Assembly: GCF_002915575.1 (NCBI RefSeq)
Contig: NZ_PQGD01000017.1
Span: 1-64,000, forward strand
From: Superficieibacter electus
GTDB lineage: Bacteria > Pseudomonadota > Gammaproteobacteria > Enterobacterales > Enterobacteriaceae
DNA length: 64,000 nt
Direction: 5' to 3'
A model generated the notes under the pieces. That model did no database searches, was not told the origin of the DNA, and worked only from the letters and a program-made list of their open reading frames with translations. This document shows positions 16,135 to 24,754 of this stretch, piece after piece; within the stretch, counting starts at the first letter, position 1; each line of letters opens with the position of its first letter. A program made the translations under genes and the position numbers.

Positions 16135-17382
16135 TTAGTGTTCGCGGTTAGGGTGAGGGAGCGGATAATCAAAATCAACCTTGATCGGCTCCGCATAGCG
16201 GCTGTTCCACAGCTGGCTGTATAGCTCATCTACACGCTCGGCCATTGGCACACTATTCAGCACCAGCTCAAGGTTGCGTGAGTTATCAAAATAGCCCCCG
16301 CTCCAGTTGCTGGTTCCCACCCAAGCCGTCGAGCCGTCGATAGTCATCAGCTTACTGTGAACCACCCTCGCAAACGGGATAAATCCACGGCTTGCGGGAG
16401 GGATCGTCACCACCTTCAGCTGAACGTTAGGCACCAGCGACAGGCTCTTTAACCAGAACACATCCGGCTTCTTCAGATTCCAGCTGGCAACCATCAGTTC
16501 AACCTGTACACCACGCGCTGCCGCGCTGCGCAGGGCGTTATCAATGGGGGCGTAAAAGGGACGCGTCCCCTTTTCTCCCCATGATAGCGGCGCATAATCC
16601 ATCACCTGTACCCGGACCCGCGATTTGGCGTTGGCCAACAGACGCGGCAGTTCAACCTGTGAGTCAATCACCCCGCTCGGGTTATAATCGCGCGGGCTGG
16701 CAACCAGATAATTGCCCTGCGGAGCCGACTCCGGAGCCTGCCACGCCAGCTTCGGTACCGGCTTATTCTCCTCAAGCAGGGCCTGCGCCTGCCAGTCCTG
16801 ATCGAAAATAGCCTGAATTTGCCGCACCGCTTGCGCATCGCTGATTCGCAAGCCGGTTTCCTGAATCTGTTCCAGCGCGCGCCAGTCAAAATTCTGGCTA
16901 CCGACAAAGGCTTCTTTGCCATCCACCAGCAGATACTTGGCGTGGACAATCCCCCCGGTCAGCCGATGGAACGGAATAATCCGCAGTTCGAGGTTCGGGA
17001 TCGTTTTCAGCGCCGCCAGCGTTTCCGGCGTCGAAAGGCCAACGCCCTTCTCCTCCATCAGAAAACGAATCTTCACTCCCCGTTCCCCGGCGGCCCGTAG
17101 ATGGTTCAGCACGCCGTCCAGCAGAGAGCCTTTTTCATTTGCCACATAAAACTGCGCCAGATCGATATGGCTGCGCGCCGAGTCAAACATCTGCTGCCAG
17201 ACCTCGGCAGCATTGCGCAAATCATCATCCTGTAGCGTGGTTTCCTGCGGCGCGTTATATACCAGCTCGTAGCCCGGTATCGAGAATTCCGCCTGCGCGG
17301 GTGGGTTTAACAGCATCCAGGCACCCGCGACCAGACCCATCAGGCGGCCTCCTGGCCACCCGTATCGACGATAATCAGGCAT
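16135..17382 (-). CDS. Exported phospholipase D-superfamily protein (two HKD motifs)
   Basis: 415 residues from the ATG at 17382. A signal peptide ends PPAQA before EFSIPG, so the enzyme is probably periplasmic. Two HKD motifs are complete: HAKYLLVDG with a following VGSQNFDW (His147, Lys149, Asp154) and HSKLMTIDG with VGTSNWSGG (His342, Lys344, Asp349). This is the two-domain arrangement of monomeric PLD-type phosphodiesterases. The start overlaps the ExbB stop by 8 nt (ATGCCTGA); a longer frame from 17451 would bury the signal peptide. It is the last gene of an exbD-tonB-receptor-exbB operon, an unusual partner for a TonB system. The substrate could be phospholipid, nucleic acid or another phosphodiester. 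Confidence 0.85.
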   Translation of the reverse strand: MPDYRRYGWPGGRLMGLVAGAWMLLNPPAQAEFSIPGYELVYNAPQETTLQDDDLRNAAEVWQQMFDSARSHIDLAQFYVANEKGSLLDGVLNHLRAAGERGVKIRFLMEEKGVGLSTPETLAALKTIPNLELRIIPFHRLTGGIVHAKYLLVDGKEAFVGSQNFDWRALEQIQETGLRISDAQAVRQIQAIFDQDWQAQALLEENKPVPKLAWQAPESAPQGNYLVASPRDYNPSGVIDSQVELPRLLANAKSRVRVQVMDYAPLSWGEKGTRPFYAPIDNALRSAAARGVQVELMVASWNLKKPDVFWLKSLSLVPNVQLKVVTIPPASRGFIPFARVVHSKLMTIDGSTAWVGTSNWSGGYFDNSRNLELVLNSVPMAERVDELYSQLWNSRYAEPIKVDFDYPLPHPNREH

Positions 17383-18022
17383 ACCGCTGCGCCTCGCGTC
17401 CTTCCCAGCGATTACCGTCCTGTTCCGGACGACTGACCGGGCTTCCGGCACGGATCAGCAGCACCTTCAGCAGCTCGTTAATGCGTTCCATGCGGCTTTG
17501 CAGGTAGTTATTACCCACCAGGCACAGCAGCGCTATCGCAATCCCCAGGCCGGTAGCGTATAGCGCGGTGCCCATCCCGGCGGAAACCATACTGGCATCA
17601 GAAATGCCAGAGGCGGAGAGCGCCTTAAAGGTATCCATAATCCCCAGTATCGTACCCAGCAGACCCAGCAACGGCGCGGCGGTTACCACGGTTTCGAGCA
17701 TCCACAGCCCGCGCGACATCTGTGGTTTACTCAGCAGATATTGGGCGTCAATCAAATCGCTCATCGCCTCCCGGTCTTCTGCCATCTGTTTTTTCTCCAG
17801 TACCGGCAAAATAACGGTCAGCGGAAGGCTATTGCGCCCGATTAGCGATTCCGGCAGGTCCGACACCCGGCGGACGTCCGGCGTCAGCGCCTTCTCAAAG
17901 CGCTGAGCCTGACGCTGGGCCCACGAAAAATAGAGACCGCGTTCGACCAGTATCACCACGGCGATCGCCAGCGCGGCATACATAACGTAGAAAATAATGT
18001 CGTGAATCAGGTTGGCATCCAT
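17375..18022 (-). CDS. exbB: ExbB-like proton channel subunit of dedicated TonB system
   Basis: About 215 residues of the MotA/TolQ/ExbB family. An N-terminal transmembrane helix (about 10-30) is followed by a cytoplasmic loop and a conserved C-terminal pair of helices (ETVVTAAPLLGLLGTILGIMDTF; GMGTALYATGLGIAIALLCLVGNNYL). The ATG at 18022 has a GGGCAC-type site; an upstream TTG is less likely. It is separated from exbD by the tonB and receptor genes, whereas chromosomal exbB and exbD are usually adjacent. With ExbD it would convert proton motive force into TonB movement for the receptor encoded just upstream. Confidence 0.88.
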   Translation of the reverse strand: MDANLIHDIIFYVMYAALAIAVVILVERGLYFSWAQRQAQRFEKALTPDVRRVSDLPESLIGRNSLPLTVILPVLEKKQMAEDREAMSDLIDAQYLLSKPQMSRGLWMLETVVTAAPLLGLLGTILGIMDTFKALSASGISDASMVSAGMGTALYATGLGIAIALLCLVGNNYLQSRMERINELLKVLLIRAGSPVSRPEQDGNRWEGREAQRYA

Positions 18023-18041
18023 CAAAGTGCCCTCCGGTTAA

Positions 18042-20282
18042 TTAAAAGGTTGCTTCCAGCGAAACGCTAAAGGTGCGCTCTTCGCCGACGTTGTAATACG
18101 GGGTGCTGGCCTTCACGCCATCGTAAGGAGCCGCGTTAAAGGTCGTCGAGCGTACGGAGGTCAGGTACTGTTTATCGAACAGGTTATCGATGCCAAACCG
18201 CAGGGCGGCGCTTTTAACAATCTTTTTGTCCACCGGCAGATGAATGCCCGCGGCAACATCAAAGACCGTGCGCCCGCCGATTTTTTCATCGTTGGTCAAA
18301 TCGCCATAGAACGAGCTGACGTATTTACCGCCGAAGCTGCCGTAATAGAGACCATCGTCATAGCCCAGCGACATGTTAAGCATGTTTTTCGGGACGTTCG
18401 GTACCGTTTTGCCCTCCGTTGGCAGTGGATTACCGCCGTTGCTGACAATGTCATCTTTTTGTTCGGAATGGGTGTAGGTATAAGAGGTGTAGTAGTTGAA
18501 GTTGTACGGCAGCTTACCGCTCCACTCCAGCTCCACGCCTTTACTTTCGACGCTGCCGATATTCATCATTTCGTAGTCGCCGTCAGCATTGGTGGTCGAG
18601 ATCTGACGGTCGGTATAGCGCATATAGAAAAGCGTCGTGCTCAGCAGCATATCTTCACGCTGGAAACGCCAGCCCAGCTCGTGGTTCCAGCTCAGCTCCG
18701 GCTTGGTGCTGATTGAATCGCCCACGTTATAGAGCACGTAGTTTGGCGGCGTACGCATGTTGCGCGTCAGGTTATAGAACAGCTGGTTTTCCATATCCGG
18801 CTTGTAGCTGATGCTAAAGTTCGGCAGGAATTCATGGTAGGTCGCCTTACGTTTTTCCGGGGCGTTATACAGGCTGCCTTTGTTATCACCAATGCGCTCG
18901 ACGTACTGATACGCCAGCCCACCCACCAGCGTCCAGTCCGGCGTCACGAACCAGGTATCCTGAAGCCATACTTTTTGCGCCGGAGTGATGGTGTACTGGT
19001 TACGGCCCTGTACCGTGTTGCCGTTGGCGTCTTTCACCTGATCGGATTCGCCTGGTTTACCGGAGACATTTGCCGGGTTGCCATCATCCTGAATGCTGAT
19101 AAACGGCTGGGTCTGCGACTGGCGCGCACGTTCATACCAGTAGCCGATATCCATGCTGTGCTCGTCGTTAATATCCCACTTCAATTTGGTGGTGACGCCC
19201 GGTCGCCAGGTCTGGGTCCACGAAGGCCGGTAGTAGGTATTGGAACTTAAATTGCTCAGGTCGTATTGCCCGGCTTTATCGGAGGTATTAGACAGCACCG
19301 AGGCCGTTTGACCGGTAAAGCTGCCGCCGTTACCCCAGTAGTAATAGGGCTGAACGGTCAATGCGAGATTGTCCCGCAGCTGCAGTCTTTGTGAAAAAGA
19401 GAGGGTGAAGGTTTCAAACGGGTTACGGTTAATTTTGTAATATTTACTCAGCTGACCTTTGTTGTTATAGACCGGAGTAGTTGAGTAGTCCTGACGCGGG
19501 TCTTCTTCAAACTGCGCTTTGCTGAGGGTGTTGTAGTTGCTGTTATCCTGGCGGTTATACTTCATGATCAGGTTACTGCTGTTGCCGTTCCCGTCCTCGT
19601 ACAGTGAGTTCATTTCGAACTTATCAGAATAGAGGCGTCCTTCTCCGCGCCATTTTTTGGCCTCGGTATGCGAGTAAGAGAGCCAGTTGCTGAAGCCGTT
19701 ATACTCACCGGTCTCCAGGCGGGCAAAGGTTTTGCTGAGATTATTGCTTCCCAGCGTTTGCTTGACGAAGCCGCCGAACTCTTTTGCCGGACGCTTTGTA
19801 ACGAGACCAATGTTACCGCCGCTGGAACCGATGTGCGGACCATCAGCTTCGGAAGAGCCCTGGGTCACGAAGATCTGCTCAAGGTTTTCCGCATCGCCCA
19901 GCAGGTTCGGATAAACCGCGTAGTTGCCCGAGTCGTTAATCGGAATGCCGTCCATCGACAGGCCTATTTGATCGGAGTTCATCCCTCGCATGGTGTAGTC
20001 GATACCGCTCAGGCCGCTGGCGTCATTACTGTTGACGTTCATACCCGGCGTATATTTCAACATGTCGATGGCATTGCTGGCACCGGAAGCTTTGTCCATG
20101 GCTTCTTTAGTGAGAGTAGAACGCGCTTTACTGCTGTCTTCCTGCACCATCAGACCGCCGCCGAGCGACTGCCCTTTGACGTTAATCTCTCCCACATCGC
20201 TGCTTTCTGCCGCCAGCGAGGAACCTGATAACAATACCGACACCACGGCTAACGCAATCCCAGAATAATTAAAGTTCTTCAT
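18042..20282 (-). CDS. TonB-dependent outer-membrane receptor
   Basis: 746 residues from the ATG at 20282, which has AGGAAAGGA upstream; a frame from 20303 adds seven residues before the signal. The signal peptide ends SSLAA. A plug domain (about 35-160) contains IDMLKYTPGM, IDYTMRGM, LSMDGIPIND and SSGGNIGLVTKRPA. A 22-strand barrel follows and ends in Phe (SVSLEATF), as needed for outer-membrane insertion. TonB-box candidates lie in the first mature residues (GEINVKG). The ligand cannot be inferred; similarity is generic to siderophore/metal receptors. It is the central gene of the exbD-tonB-receptor-exbB-PLD operon. Confidence 0.9.
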   Translation of the reverse strand: MKNFNYSGIALAVVSVLLSGSSLAAESSDVGEINVKGQSLGGGLMVQEDSSKARSTLTKEAMDKASGASNAIDMLKYTPGMNVNSNDASGLSGIDYTMRGMNSDQIGLSMDGIPINDSGNYAVYPNLLGDAENLEQIFVTQGSSEADGPHIGSSGGNIGLVTKRPAKEFGGFVKQTLGSNNLSKTFARLETGEYNGFSNWLSYSHTEAKKWRGEGRLYSDKFEMNSLYEDGNGNSSNLIMKYNRQDNSNYNTLSKAQFEEDPRQDYSTTPVYNNKGQLSKYYKINRNPFETFTLSFSQRLQLRDNLALTVQPYYYWGNGGSFTGQTASVLSNTSDKAGQYDLSNLSSNTYYRPSWTQTWRPGVTTKLKWDINDEHSMDIGYWYERARQSQTQPFISIQDDGNPANVSGKPGESDQVKDANGNTVQGRNQYTITPAQKVWLQDTWFVTPDWTLVGGLAYQYVERIGDNKGSLYNAPEKRKATYHEFLPNFSISYKPDMENQLFYNLTRNMRTPPNYVLYNVGDSISTKPELSWNHELGWRFQREDMLLSTTLFYMRYTDRQISTTNADGDYEMMNIGSVESKGVELEWSGKLPYNFNYYTSYTYTHSEQKDDIVSNGGNPLPTEGKTVPNVPKNMLNMSLGYDDGLYYGSFGGKYVSSFYGDLTNDEKIGGRTVFDVAAGIHLPVDKKIVKSAALRFGIDNLFDKQYLTSVRSTTFNAAPYDGVKASTPYYNVGEERTFSVSLEATF

Positions 20283-20318
20283 GTCCTTTCCTATAAAAAA
20301 CAAATGATTAATTAGGTT

Positions 20319-21065
20319 TTATGGAGCCTGATAATTAAACGTTGCGGTAAATTTTTTGCTTCTTTGCCCGGCAAAAGCCTCTTCAGGAAAGGGCTTAAGC
20401 TGTCGGATACTTTGTAAAGAGCTAAGCGCTGCGCGATTGAGCAACATGCTCGGGGCCTTGCTGGCAATACCGGAAGACAACACTCTGCCGCTGCGGTCGA
20501 CTTCCAGCCAGACCTCAACGTTGCCCTGCGGGCGCTCCAGTGAAGCCTGACGGCCGCTCGGGTAGCGTTTACGCTGCTCCAGCTCGCGGCGCAGCGCCTG
20601 CAGATAGCCGTTTTCTACCGCCTGTGCGTTCGCTTTCGGTGCCGGAGGAGAAGGTGGCGCAGTTGGTTTACTCACCGGGCTGCGAACGGCGGTGGGCTGC
20701 TGAGCCACGCGCTCCTGCGGCCTGGGCGATTTCTCATGGACCGGTTTTGGCTTCGGTTTAGGCTTCGGTTTAGGTTTCGGCTTAATAATCGGTTTGGCCT
20801 GGATAATGGGGTCCGGGGCAGGAACGACGGGGTCAGCAATCGGTTCCGGCTCAGGTTGAGGTTCCGGCGGCGGTTCTGGCTGCGGTTCCGGGACGGGCTC
20901 CGGCTGCGGCGGCTCGGGTTCGGCCAGCGACAGTTCCATTACCGTATCGTCATAATGCGGTTTAACCTGCAGCACTGCATGCTGGCTGGCGAGCAGTAAG
21001 CATCCGGCGATAACTATCGCGGGTAGCCAGCTAACGACGTGACGTGAGCGATAAAGCAGATACAT
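20319..21065 (-). CDS. tonB: TonB energy transducer
   Basis: 248 residues. One N-terminal transmembrane anchor (about 10-28) is followed by a long periplasm-spanning linker of Glu-Pro repeats (about 49-75) and Lys-Pro repeats (about 93-107), as in classic TonB. The C-terminal domain (about 145-245) has YLQALRRELEQRKRYPSGR, NVEVWLEVDRSGRV and RSKKFTATFNY. It starts 1 nt after the exbD stop and lies 36 nt before the receptor gene. It is a second TonB in this genome by inference, because the housekeeping tonB lies elsewhere in enterobacteria. Confidence 0.9.
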   Translation of the reverse strand: MYLLYRSRHVVSWLPAIVIAGCLLLASQHAVLQVKPHYDDTVMELSLAEPEPPQPEPVPEPQPEPPPEPQPEPEPIADPVVPAPDPIIQAKPIIKPKPKPKPKPKPKPVHEKSPRPQERVAQQPTAVRSPVSKPTAPPSPPAPKANAQAVENGYLQALRRELEQRKRYPSGRQASLERPQGNVEVWLEVDRSGRVLSSGIASKAPSMLLNRAALSSLQSIRQLKPFPEEAFAGQRSKKFTATFNYQAP

Positions 21066-21066
21066 A

Positions 21067-21474
21067 TCACTGCTTCCGTGTGGCGATGGAAATGGAGAAG
21101 AAGCCGCCCTGACGTAAGGTATCCATCACTGCGACCAGGCGTTCCACCGCAACGTTTTTATCGCTGTTCACGATAATGGTGGTGGTTTGGTTTTCCTGCT
21201 GCTGTTGCTTCAGGGTCTGCACCAACGTATCAAGGACCAGCGGTTGGCCGTCCAACTGCAGCTGTTCATCGGCACCGAGGGTGATAATGGCTTTTTTTTG
21301 TGGTTTAAGCTGTTGGGCGCTACTGGCCGACGGCAGCTGGGTTTTCAAGCCCAGAGCCGGGATCACATTCAGGCTAATCAGGACAAAAAAAACCAGTAAA
21401 AACATCATCACATCGATCATCGGGATCAGTTCGATATGGGCTTTATTCTTTTTAGGCTCACTCCAGTTACGCAT
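21067..21474 (-). CDS. exbD: ExbD-like subunit of dedicated TonB system
   Basis: About 135 residues of the ExbD/TolR family. The signature HIELIPMIDVMMFLLVFFVL spans the single transmembrane helix, with the conserved proton-carrying Asp in PMIDV. A periplasmic domain follows. The ATG at 21474 is preceded by GGGAG. It is first in a five-gene minus-strand operon. Upstream (21475-21600) is an AT-rich promoter region with an inverted repeat but no convincing Fur box. Confidence 0.88.
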   Translation of the reverse strand: MRNWSEPKKNKAHIELIPMIDVMMFLLVFFVLISLNVIPALGLKTQLPSASSAQQLKPQKKAIITLGADEQLQLDGQPLVLDTLVQTLKQQQQENQTTTIIVNSDKNVAVERLVAVMDTLRQGGFFSISIATRKQ

Positions 21475-21553
21475 GGCACTCCCCCCCAAAAATTGAAGGG
21501 GTCAATATAGAAGCGCTTTGTTTATTTCTTGTTACAAATTTATTATTTTATTA

Positions 21554-21578
21554 TCACAAATCACTCAGTTTTTTGTGA
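21554..21578. promoter_or_regulatory. Inverted repeat in the promoter region of the TonB/PLD operon
   Basis: TCACAAA (21554-21560) and TTTGTGA (21572-21578) are perfect 7-bp arms separated by 11 nt, about 80 bp upstream of exbD. It could be an operator. The half-sites resemble CRP halves but in inverted orientation, and the neighbouring AT-rich run does not match a Fur box well, so the regulator is unknown. Confidence 0.35.
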
Positions 21579-21841
21579 AAAACAGCCATCTATAGGCTTT
21601 CAATAAATCGATCTTTGGCTCCGGTTAGGATCAGATCATTACATTACTGGGGTATAAGTCGGCGAGGTGACACATTGCCTGTCCGGGACAGTAACTCTTT
21701 AACAAGCATGATGTATAAGTCAGACTAAAACCTGAGAACCAGGCTTAGAGTGCATCTGTAAATATCCCGCTAAACCAGACCAGTCACTTTTGGATGTCTT
21801 TCGACACACTAATCATGGCGGTGTAAGGCTAGCTTCAGCTT

Positions 21842-21901
21842 TGTGCCAGAAGCGGGCTCAGCATACTACTTTGGCAGCTCAGTGCCAAAAGCAGACATTG
21901 C
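21842..21901. repeat. Dispersed repeat, degenerate tandem half-copies
   Basis: TGTGCCAGAAGCGGGCT (from 21842) and CAGTGCCAAAAGCAGACATT (about 21880-21900) are two half-copies of the repeat family. They lie between the TonB/PLD operon promoter and the end of the LysR gene. The rest of the 480-bp gap (21475-21954) shows no gene. Confidence 0.55.
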
Positions 21902-21954
21902 TAGCTCTACACTGCATTAATTATTGGGGAACATGTCAGTTCGTTATCTCAGGC

Positions 21955-22857
21955 TCATTTCATTGAGTTCTGAACTTTGAAGCCGGGATTTTTTTCAAAA
22001 ATCTCAGCAACAAAATCCATGAACACAATCGCCCGTTTTGGTAAAAGTCGATTAGCAACATAAACGGCCTGAATGGGGACGGGCGATGCAGTGTAATCAG
22101 TCAGTAATAATTGTAAATTGCCACTTTTCAGTCCCTCCTCGAACAGCCATTCCGGGCCCTGTGCGATCCCAATCCCTGCATTGACAAATTTCTGTACTGC
22201 TTCGGGTGAATTGACCCTGAGCCGACCAGAAACAGGAACATTGATATCCTGAAATCTCCAGGTAGCTCCTGTTGTCAGCAAGGTATAGATCAAACAATCA
22301 TGTTTTTTTAAATCCTCTGGGGTATCAGGGGTTCCGTGTTTAGCTAAGTACTTGTTACTGGCAACACAGACTCGCTCAAACATGCCAAGTCTGCGGGCAC
22401 GCATAGCACTGTCCTCCAGGTGTCCAATGCGGATTGCCAGCTCAGCCCCTTCATCCACGAGATTGATATAGCGGTCATTAATCTGTAGATCGAGTATCAG
22501 CTCAGGGTAGCGTTCTAAAAAATCGGGGATGTGCGGGACTAAGAATGTATGAGTCAATGCTGTGGGGCAGGCAACGCGTAATAGCCCTGTGGGTGTAACA
22601 TTTTCTCTGAAAGAAGACTCTGACTCTTCGACAGCTTCCAGAATACGTCTTGCTTCCAAATAATAACGTTCTCCTTCAGGAGTCAGGGAAAGCTTGCGGG
22701 TTGTTCTGTGAAGTAATCTGGTCTGCAAATGCTCTTCGAGGGTTGCAACATGACGACTCACGTTCGGTTGCCCTAAGCCTAAAACCCTACCGGCTGAGGA
22801 AAAGCTGCCTGTTTCAGCGGTACGGACAAAGCATGTCATCAAAAGTAATCTATCCAT
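21955..22857 (-). CDS. LysR-family regulator divergent from SDR gene
   Basis: 300 residues, the standard LysR length. The N-terminal winged helix (about 1-60) reads MDRLLLMTCFVRTAETGSFS, RVLGLGQPNVSRHVATLEEHL and LLHRTTRKLSLTPEG. The periplasmic-binding-like effector domain follows (about 90-295) and belongs to the CrgA/PecT-like group (GLLRVACPTALTHTFLVP). It is divergent from the SDR and GST genes, its probable targets. A palindrome sits between the two starts. Confidence 0.88.
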   Translation of the reverse strand: MDRLLLMTCFVRTAETGSFSSAGRVLGLGQPNVSRHVATLEEHLQTRLLHRTTRKLSLTPEGERYYLEARRILEAVEESESSFRENVTPTGLLRVACPTALTHTFLVPHIPDFLERYPELILDLQINDRYINLVDEGAELAIRIGHLEDSAMRARRLGMFERVCVASNKYLAKHGTPDTPEDLKKHDCLIYTLLTTGATWRFQDINVPVSGRLRVNSPEAVQKFVNAGIGIAQGPEWLFEEGLKSGNLQLLLTDYTASPVPIQAVYVANRLLPKRAIVFMDFVAEIFEKNPGFKVQNSMK

Positions 22858-22871
22858 CCTGAAACCTATTT

Positions 22872-22886
22872 ATGCATTTAATGCAT
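22872..22886. promoter_or_regulatory. Palindrome between LysR gene and SDR operon
   Basis: TGCATT-T-AATGCA forms a near-perfect palindrome (within 22872-22886), 15 bp upstream of the lysR-type start, with the T-N11-A form of LysR boxes. It is a candidate autoregulatory site for the divergent pair. Confidence 0.5.
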
Positions 22887-22994
22887 GAAACATATTTAGA
22901 AATACAATCTTATCACTATCTGAGCATGAGCATACAGTGGCTATCAAATCGGTCATTCGCCGATCAGTAGTTAAAACTAACAGGAGATAGTTAT

Positions 22995-23741
22995 ATGGCT
23001 AGATTACAAGGTAAACGCGCACTGATCACGGGTGGAACAAGTGGTATTGGTCTTGAAACAGCGAAGCTGTTTGTTGCAGAAGGTGCACGTGTAATTGTTA
23101 CGGGTGTTAACCCTGATTCTGTCGCAAGGGCAAAAGTAGAACTGGGTAATGACGTGTTAGTCGTGAGTGCTGATTCCGCTGATGTGAACGCACAGAAAGC
23201 GCTGGCTCAGACAGTTCAGGAACACTTTGGACAACTGGATATCGCTTTCCTGAATGCGGGTATATCAATGTATATGCCAATTGAGGTATGGACAGAAGAG
23301 CAGTTCGACCGCATTTATGATATCAACGTTAAAGGTCCTTACTTCCTGATGCAGGCGCTGCTGCCAGTGTTCGCGAGCTCTGCATCAGTGGTATTTAATA
23401 CCTCTATAAATGCTCACACGGGACCCGTGAACTCTTCAGTTTATGGCTCCACCAAAGCAGCATTACTGAACATGTCGAAAACGCTTTCCAACGAGTTACT
23501 TTCTCGTGGGATCCGTATCAACGCAGTGAGCCCTGGCCCTGTTGATACTCCGCTTTACGATAAGGCGGGGATCCCAGTGGAATATCATGATCAAGTGATG
23601 AAAGATATCGTTGCAACCATCCCTGCCGGTCGTTTTGGTAAGCCTCAGGAAGTTGCACAAGCGGTTCTTTACTTTGCATCTGATGCGTCTGCCTGGACGG
23701 TGGGCTCAGAAATCATCATCGACGGCGGCGTTTCAATCTAA
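22995..23741 (+). CDS. Short-chain dehydrogenase/reductase (classical SDR)
   Basis: 248 residues. The cofactor motif GGTSGIG is at 13-19, NAG at 87-89, and the catalytic Ser137, Tyr150 and Lys154 (YGSTK) are present. The C-terminal SAWTVGSEIIIDGGVS is typical of FabG-like SDRs. Thr/Asn residues after beta-2 (VTGVNPDS) suggest NADP or NAD use that cannot be settled here. It lies downstream of the LysR regulator and upstream of a GST gene, which suggests a redox or detoxification module. The substrate is unknown. Confidence 0.88.
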   Translation: MARLQGKRALITGGTSGIGLETAKLFVAEGARVIVTGVNPDSVARAKVELGNDVLVVSADSADVNAQKALAQTVQEHFGQLDIAFLNAGISMYMPIEVWTEEQFDRIYDINVKGPYFLMQALLPVFASSASVVFNTSINAHTGPVNSSVYGSTKAALLNMSKTLSNELLSRGIRINAVSPGPVDTPLYDKAGIPVEYHDQVMKDIVATIPAGRFGKPQEVAQAVLYFASDASAWTVGSEIIIDGGVSI

Positions 23742-23770
23742 GCCACCAAAATAAGATTTACAATTCATCA

Positions 23771-23805
23771 AGCCCGCCATCTTTTACAGCGGCGGGCTAT
23801 CCTTT
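23771..23805 (+). terminator. Hairpin between SDR and GST genes
   Basis: AGCCCGCC (23771-23778) and GGCGGGCT (23791-23798) form an 8-bp GC-rich stem followed by ATCCTTTTAT. It may be a leaky terminator that sets the SDR:GST ratio. The GST gene starts 22 bp later. Confidence 0.6.
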
Positions 23806-23820
23806 TATCTGGAGGTTGAG

Positions 23821-24495
23821 ATGTCTACCAGTGACCTGACACTTATTAGCCACCCACTATGTCCCTTTGTGCAGCGTTCAGCGATCGTTCTTCTTGAGAA
23901 AAATGTGCCATTTGAACGCGTAAATGTAGATTTATCGGCAAAGCCTGACTGGTTTCTTGCTCTGTCACCCACTGGCAAGGTGCCGATGCTGAAAGTGCGT
24001 CAGTCAAAGGGTGAAGATGCCATTATTTTCGAGAGCATGGTGATCTGCGAGTACCTTAATGAAACGCAAGACGGTGATTCGATGTATGCTGACGATGCAT
24101 TAGTAAGAGCCAGACAGCGCGCATGGATCGAATTCTCTACATCAATGCTTGGAAATGCATGGCAATTTTTGAATGCGACTGATCAGGCCGTTGCAGGCAG
24201 CAAACGCGCGGTGTTCCGTGAGCAGCTTGAACGTATTGAATCTGAATTGAGCCTGGGGCCTTATTTCTCTGGTGCCGAATTCAGTATGGTTGATGCGGTC
24301 TACGCTCCTGTTTTCCGTTACTTCTCCATTATCGATGCATCAGTCTCTGAGGCGATTTTTGAGGGGCTTCCGCATGTTTGCGCATGGAAAGCTGCACTTG
24401 CGAAAAGGGAAAGCGTAAAAGCCGCTGTATCATCAGATTATGCAGAACTTTTCCAAAATCATCTTCGTCAGCATTCTGCAATTCTCGCTGCCTGA
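23821..24495 (+). CDS. Glutathione S-transferase family protein
   Basis: 224 residues. The N-terminal thioredoxin-like domain (1-80) contains HPLCPFVQRSAIVLLEKNVPFE with a Cys at the position used by omega/beta-type GSTs, then the cis-Pro region TGKVPMLKV and the glutathione-gamma-Glu motif FESMVICEYL. An all-helical C-terminal domain follows. A strong GGAGG site precedes the ATG. The CPF-type active site suggests thiol transfer or dehalogenase-like chemistry rather than classic conjugation (inference). It is probably co-regulated with the SDR by the LysR protein. Confidence 0.87.
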   Translation: MSTSDLTLISHPLCPFVQRSAIVLLEKNVPFERVNVDLSAKPDWFLALSPTGKVPMLKVRQSKGEDAIIFESMVICEYLNETQDGDSMYADDALVRARQRAWIEFSTSMLGNAWQFLNATDQAVAGSKRAVFREQLERIESELSLGPYFSGAEFSMVDAVYAPVFRYFSIIDASVSEAIFEGLPHVCAWKAALAKRESVKAAVSSDYAELFQNHLRQHSAILAA

Positions 24496-24521
24496 AGATA
24501 TTAACTGGGAAACCGTGACCT

Positions 24522-24590
24522 GCTCCCCGCTGATTCACACAGAACGCTGTTAGTAATGTCCGCAGATCGCTCACAGCGGACCTTCAGCCC
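24522..24590. repeat. 69-bp dispersed repeat, copy B
   Basis: Ungapped partner of 15925-15993 (about eight differences in 69). It ends with the GTCCGC...GCGGAC hairpin and CCTTCAGCCC. It sits between the GST stop and the leader of the tryptophanyl-tRNA synthetase gene. Confidence 0.75.
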
Positions 24591-24694
24591 GTTACAATCA
24601 ACGGGCATCCAGGCACATCGATCCAGCCGGTATCACCGAACTGAGAGGCTGAGCGCTGCTTTACTCCCCATTCTGACCATGCTACTTTCTTTAA

Positions 24695-24754
24695 ATGATT
24701 ACAGAACATATCACCCAGTCTTTACAACTCACTCTGTTGTGGCTGCCTTCTTAA
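24695..24754 (+). CDS. Putative Trp-containing leader peptide of trpS2 attenuator
   Basis: A 19-codon frame encodes MITEHITQSLQLTLLWLPS and ends at TAA (24752-24754). Its only Trp codon, TGG at 24740-24742, is the fourth from the end and abuts the first attenuator stem. The frame ends 97 bp before the synthetase start. No Shine-Dalgarno sequence is visible before the ATG, and an overlapping longer frame (24556-24765) without Trp uses another phase. Translation of this peptide is therefore unproven. The call rests on the Trp codon's exact placement relative to the RNA structures. Confidence 0.45.
   Translation: MITEHITQSLQLTLLWLPS

Noticed and set aside
21541-21570. Possible Fur box before the TonB/PLD operon (GATAATAAAATAATAAAT on the minus strand)
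   Set aside because: Only the first hexamer matches the Fur consensus; the rest is generic AT-rich sequence.
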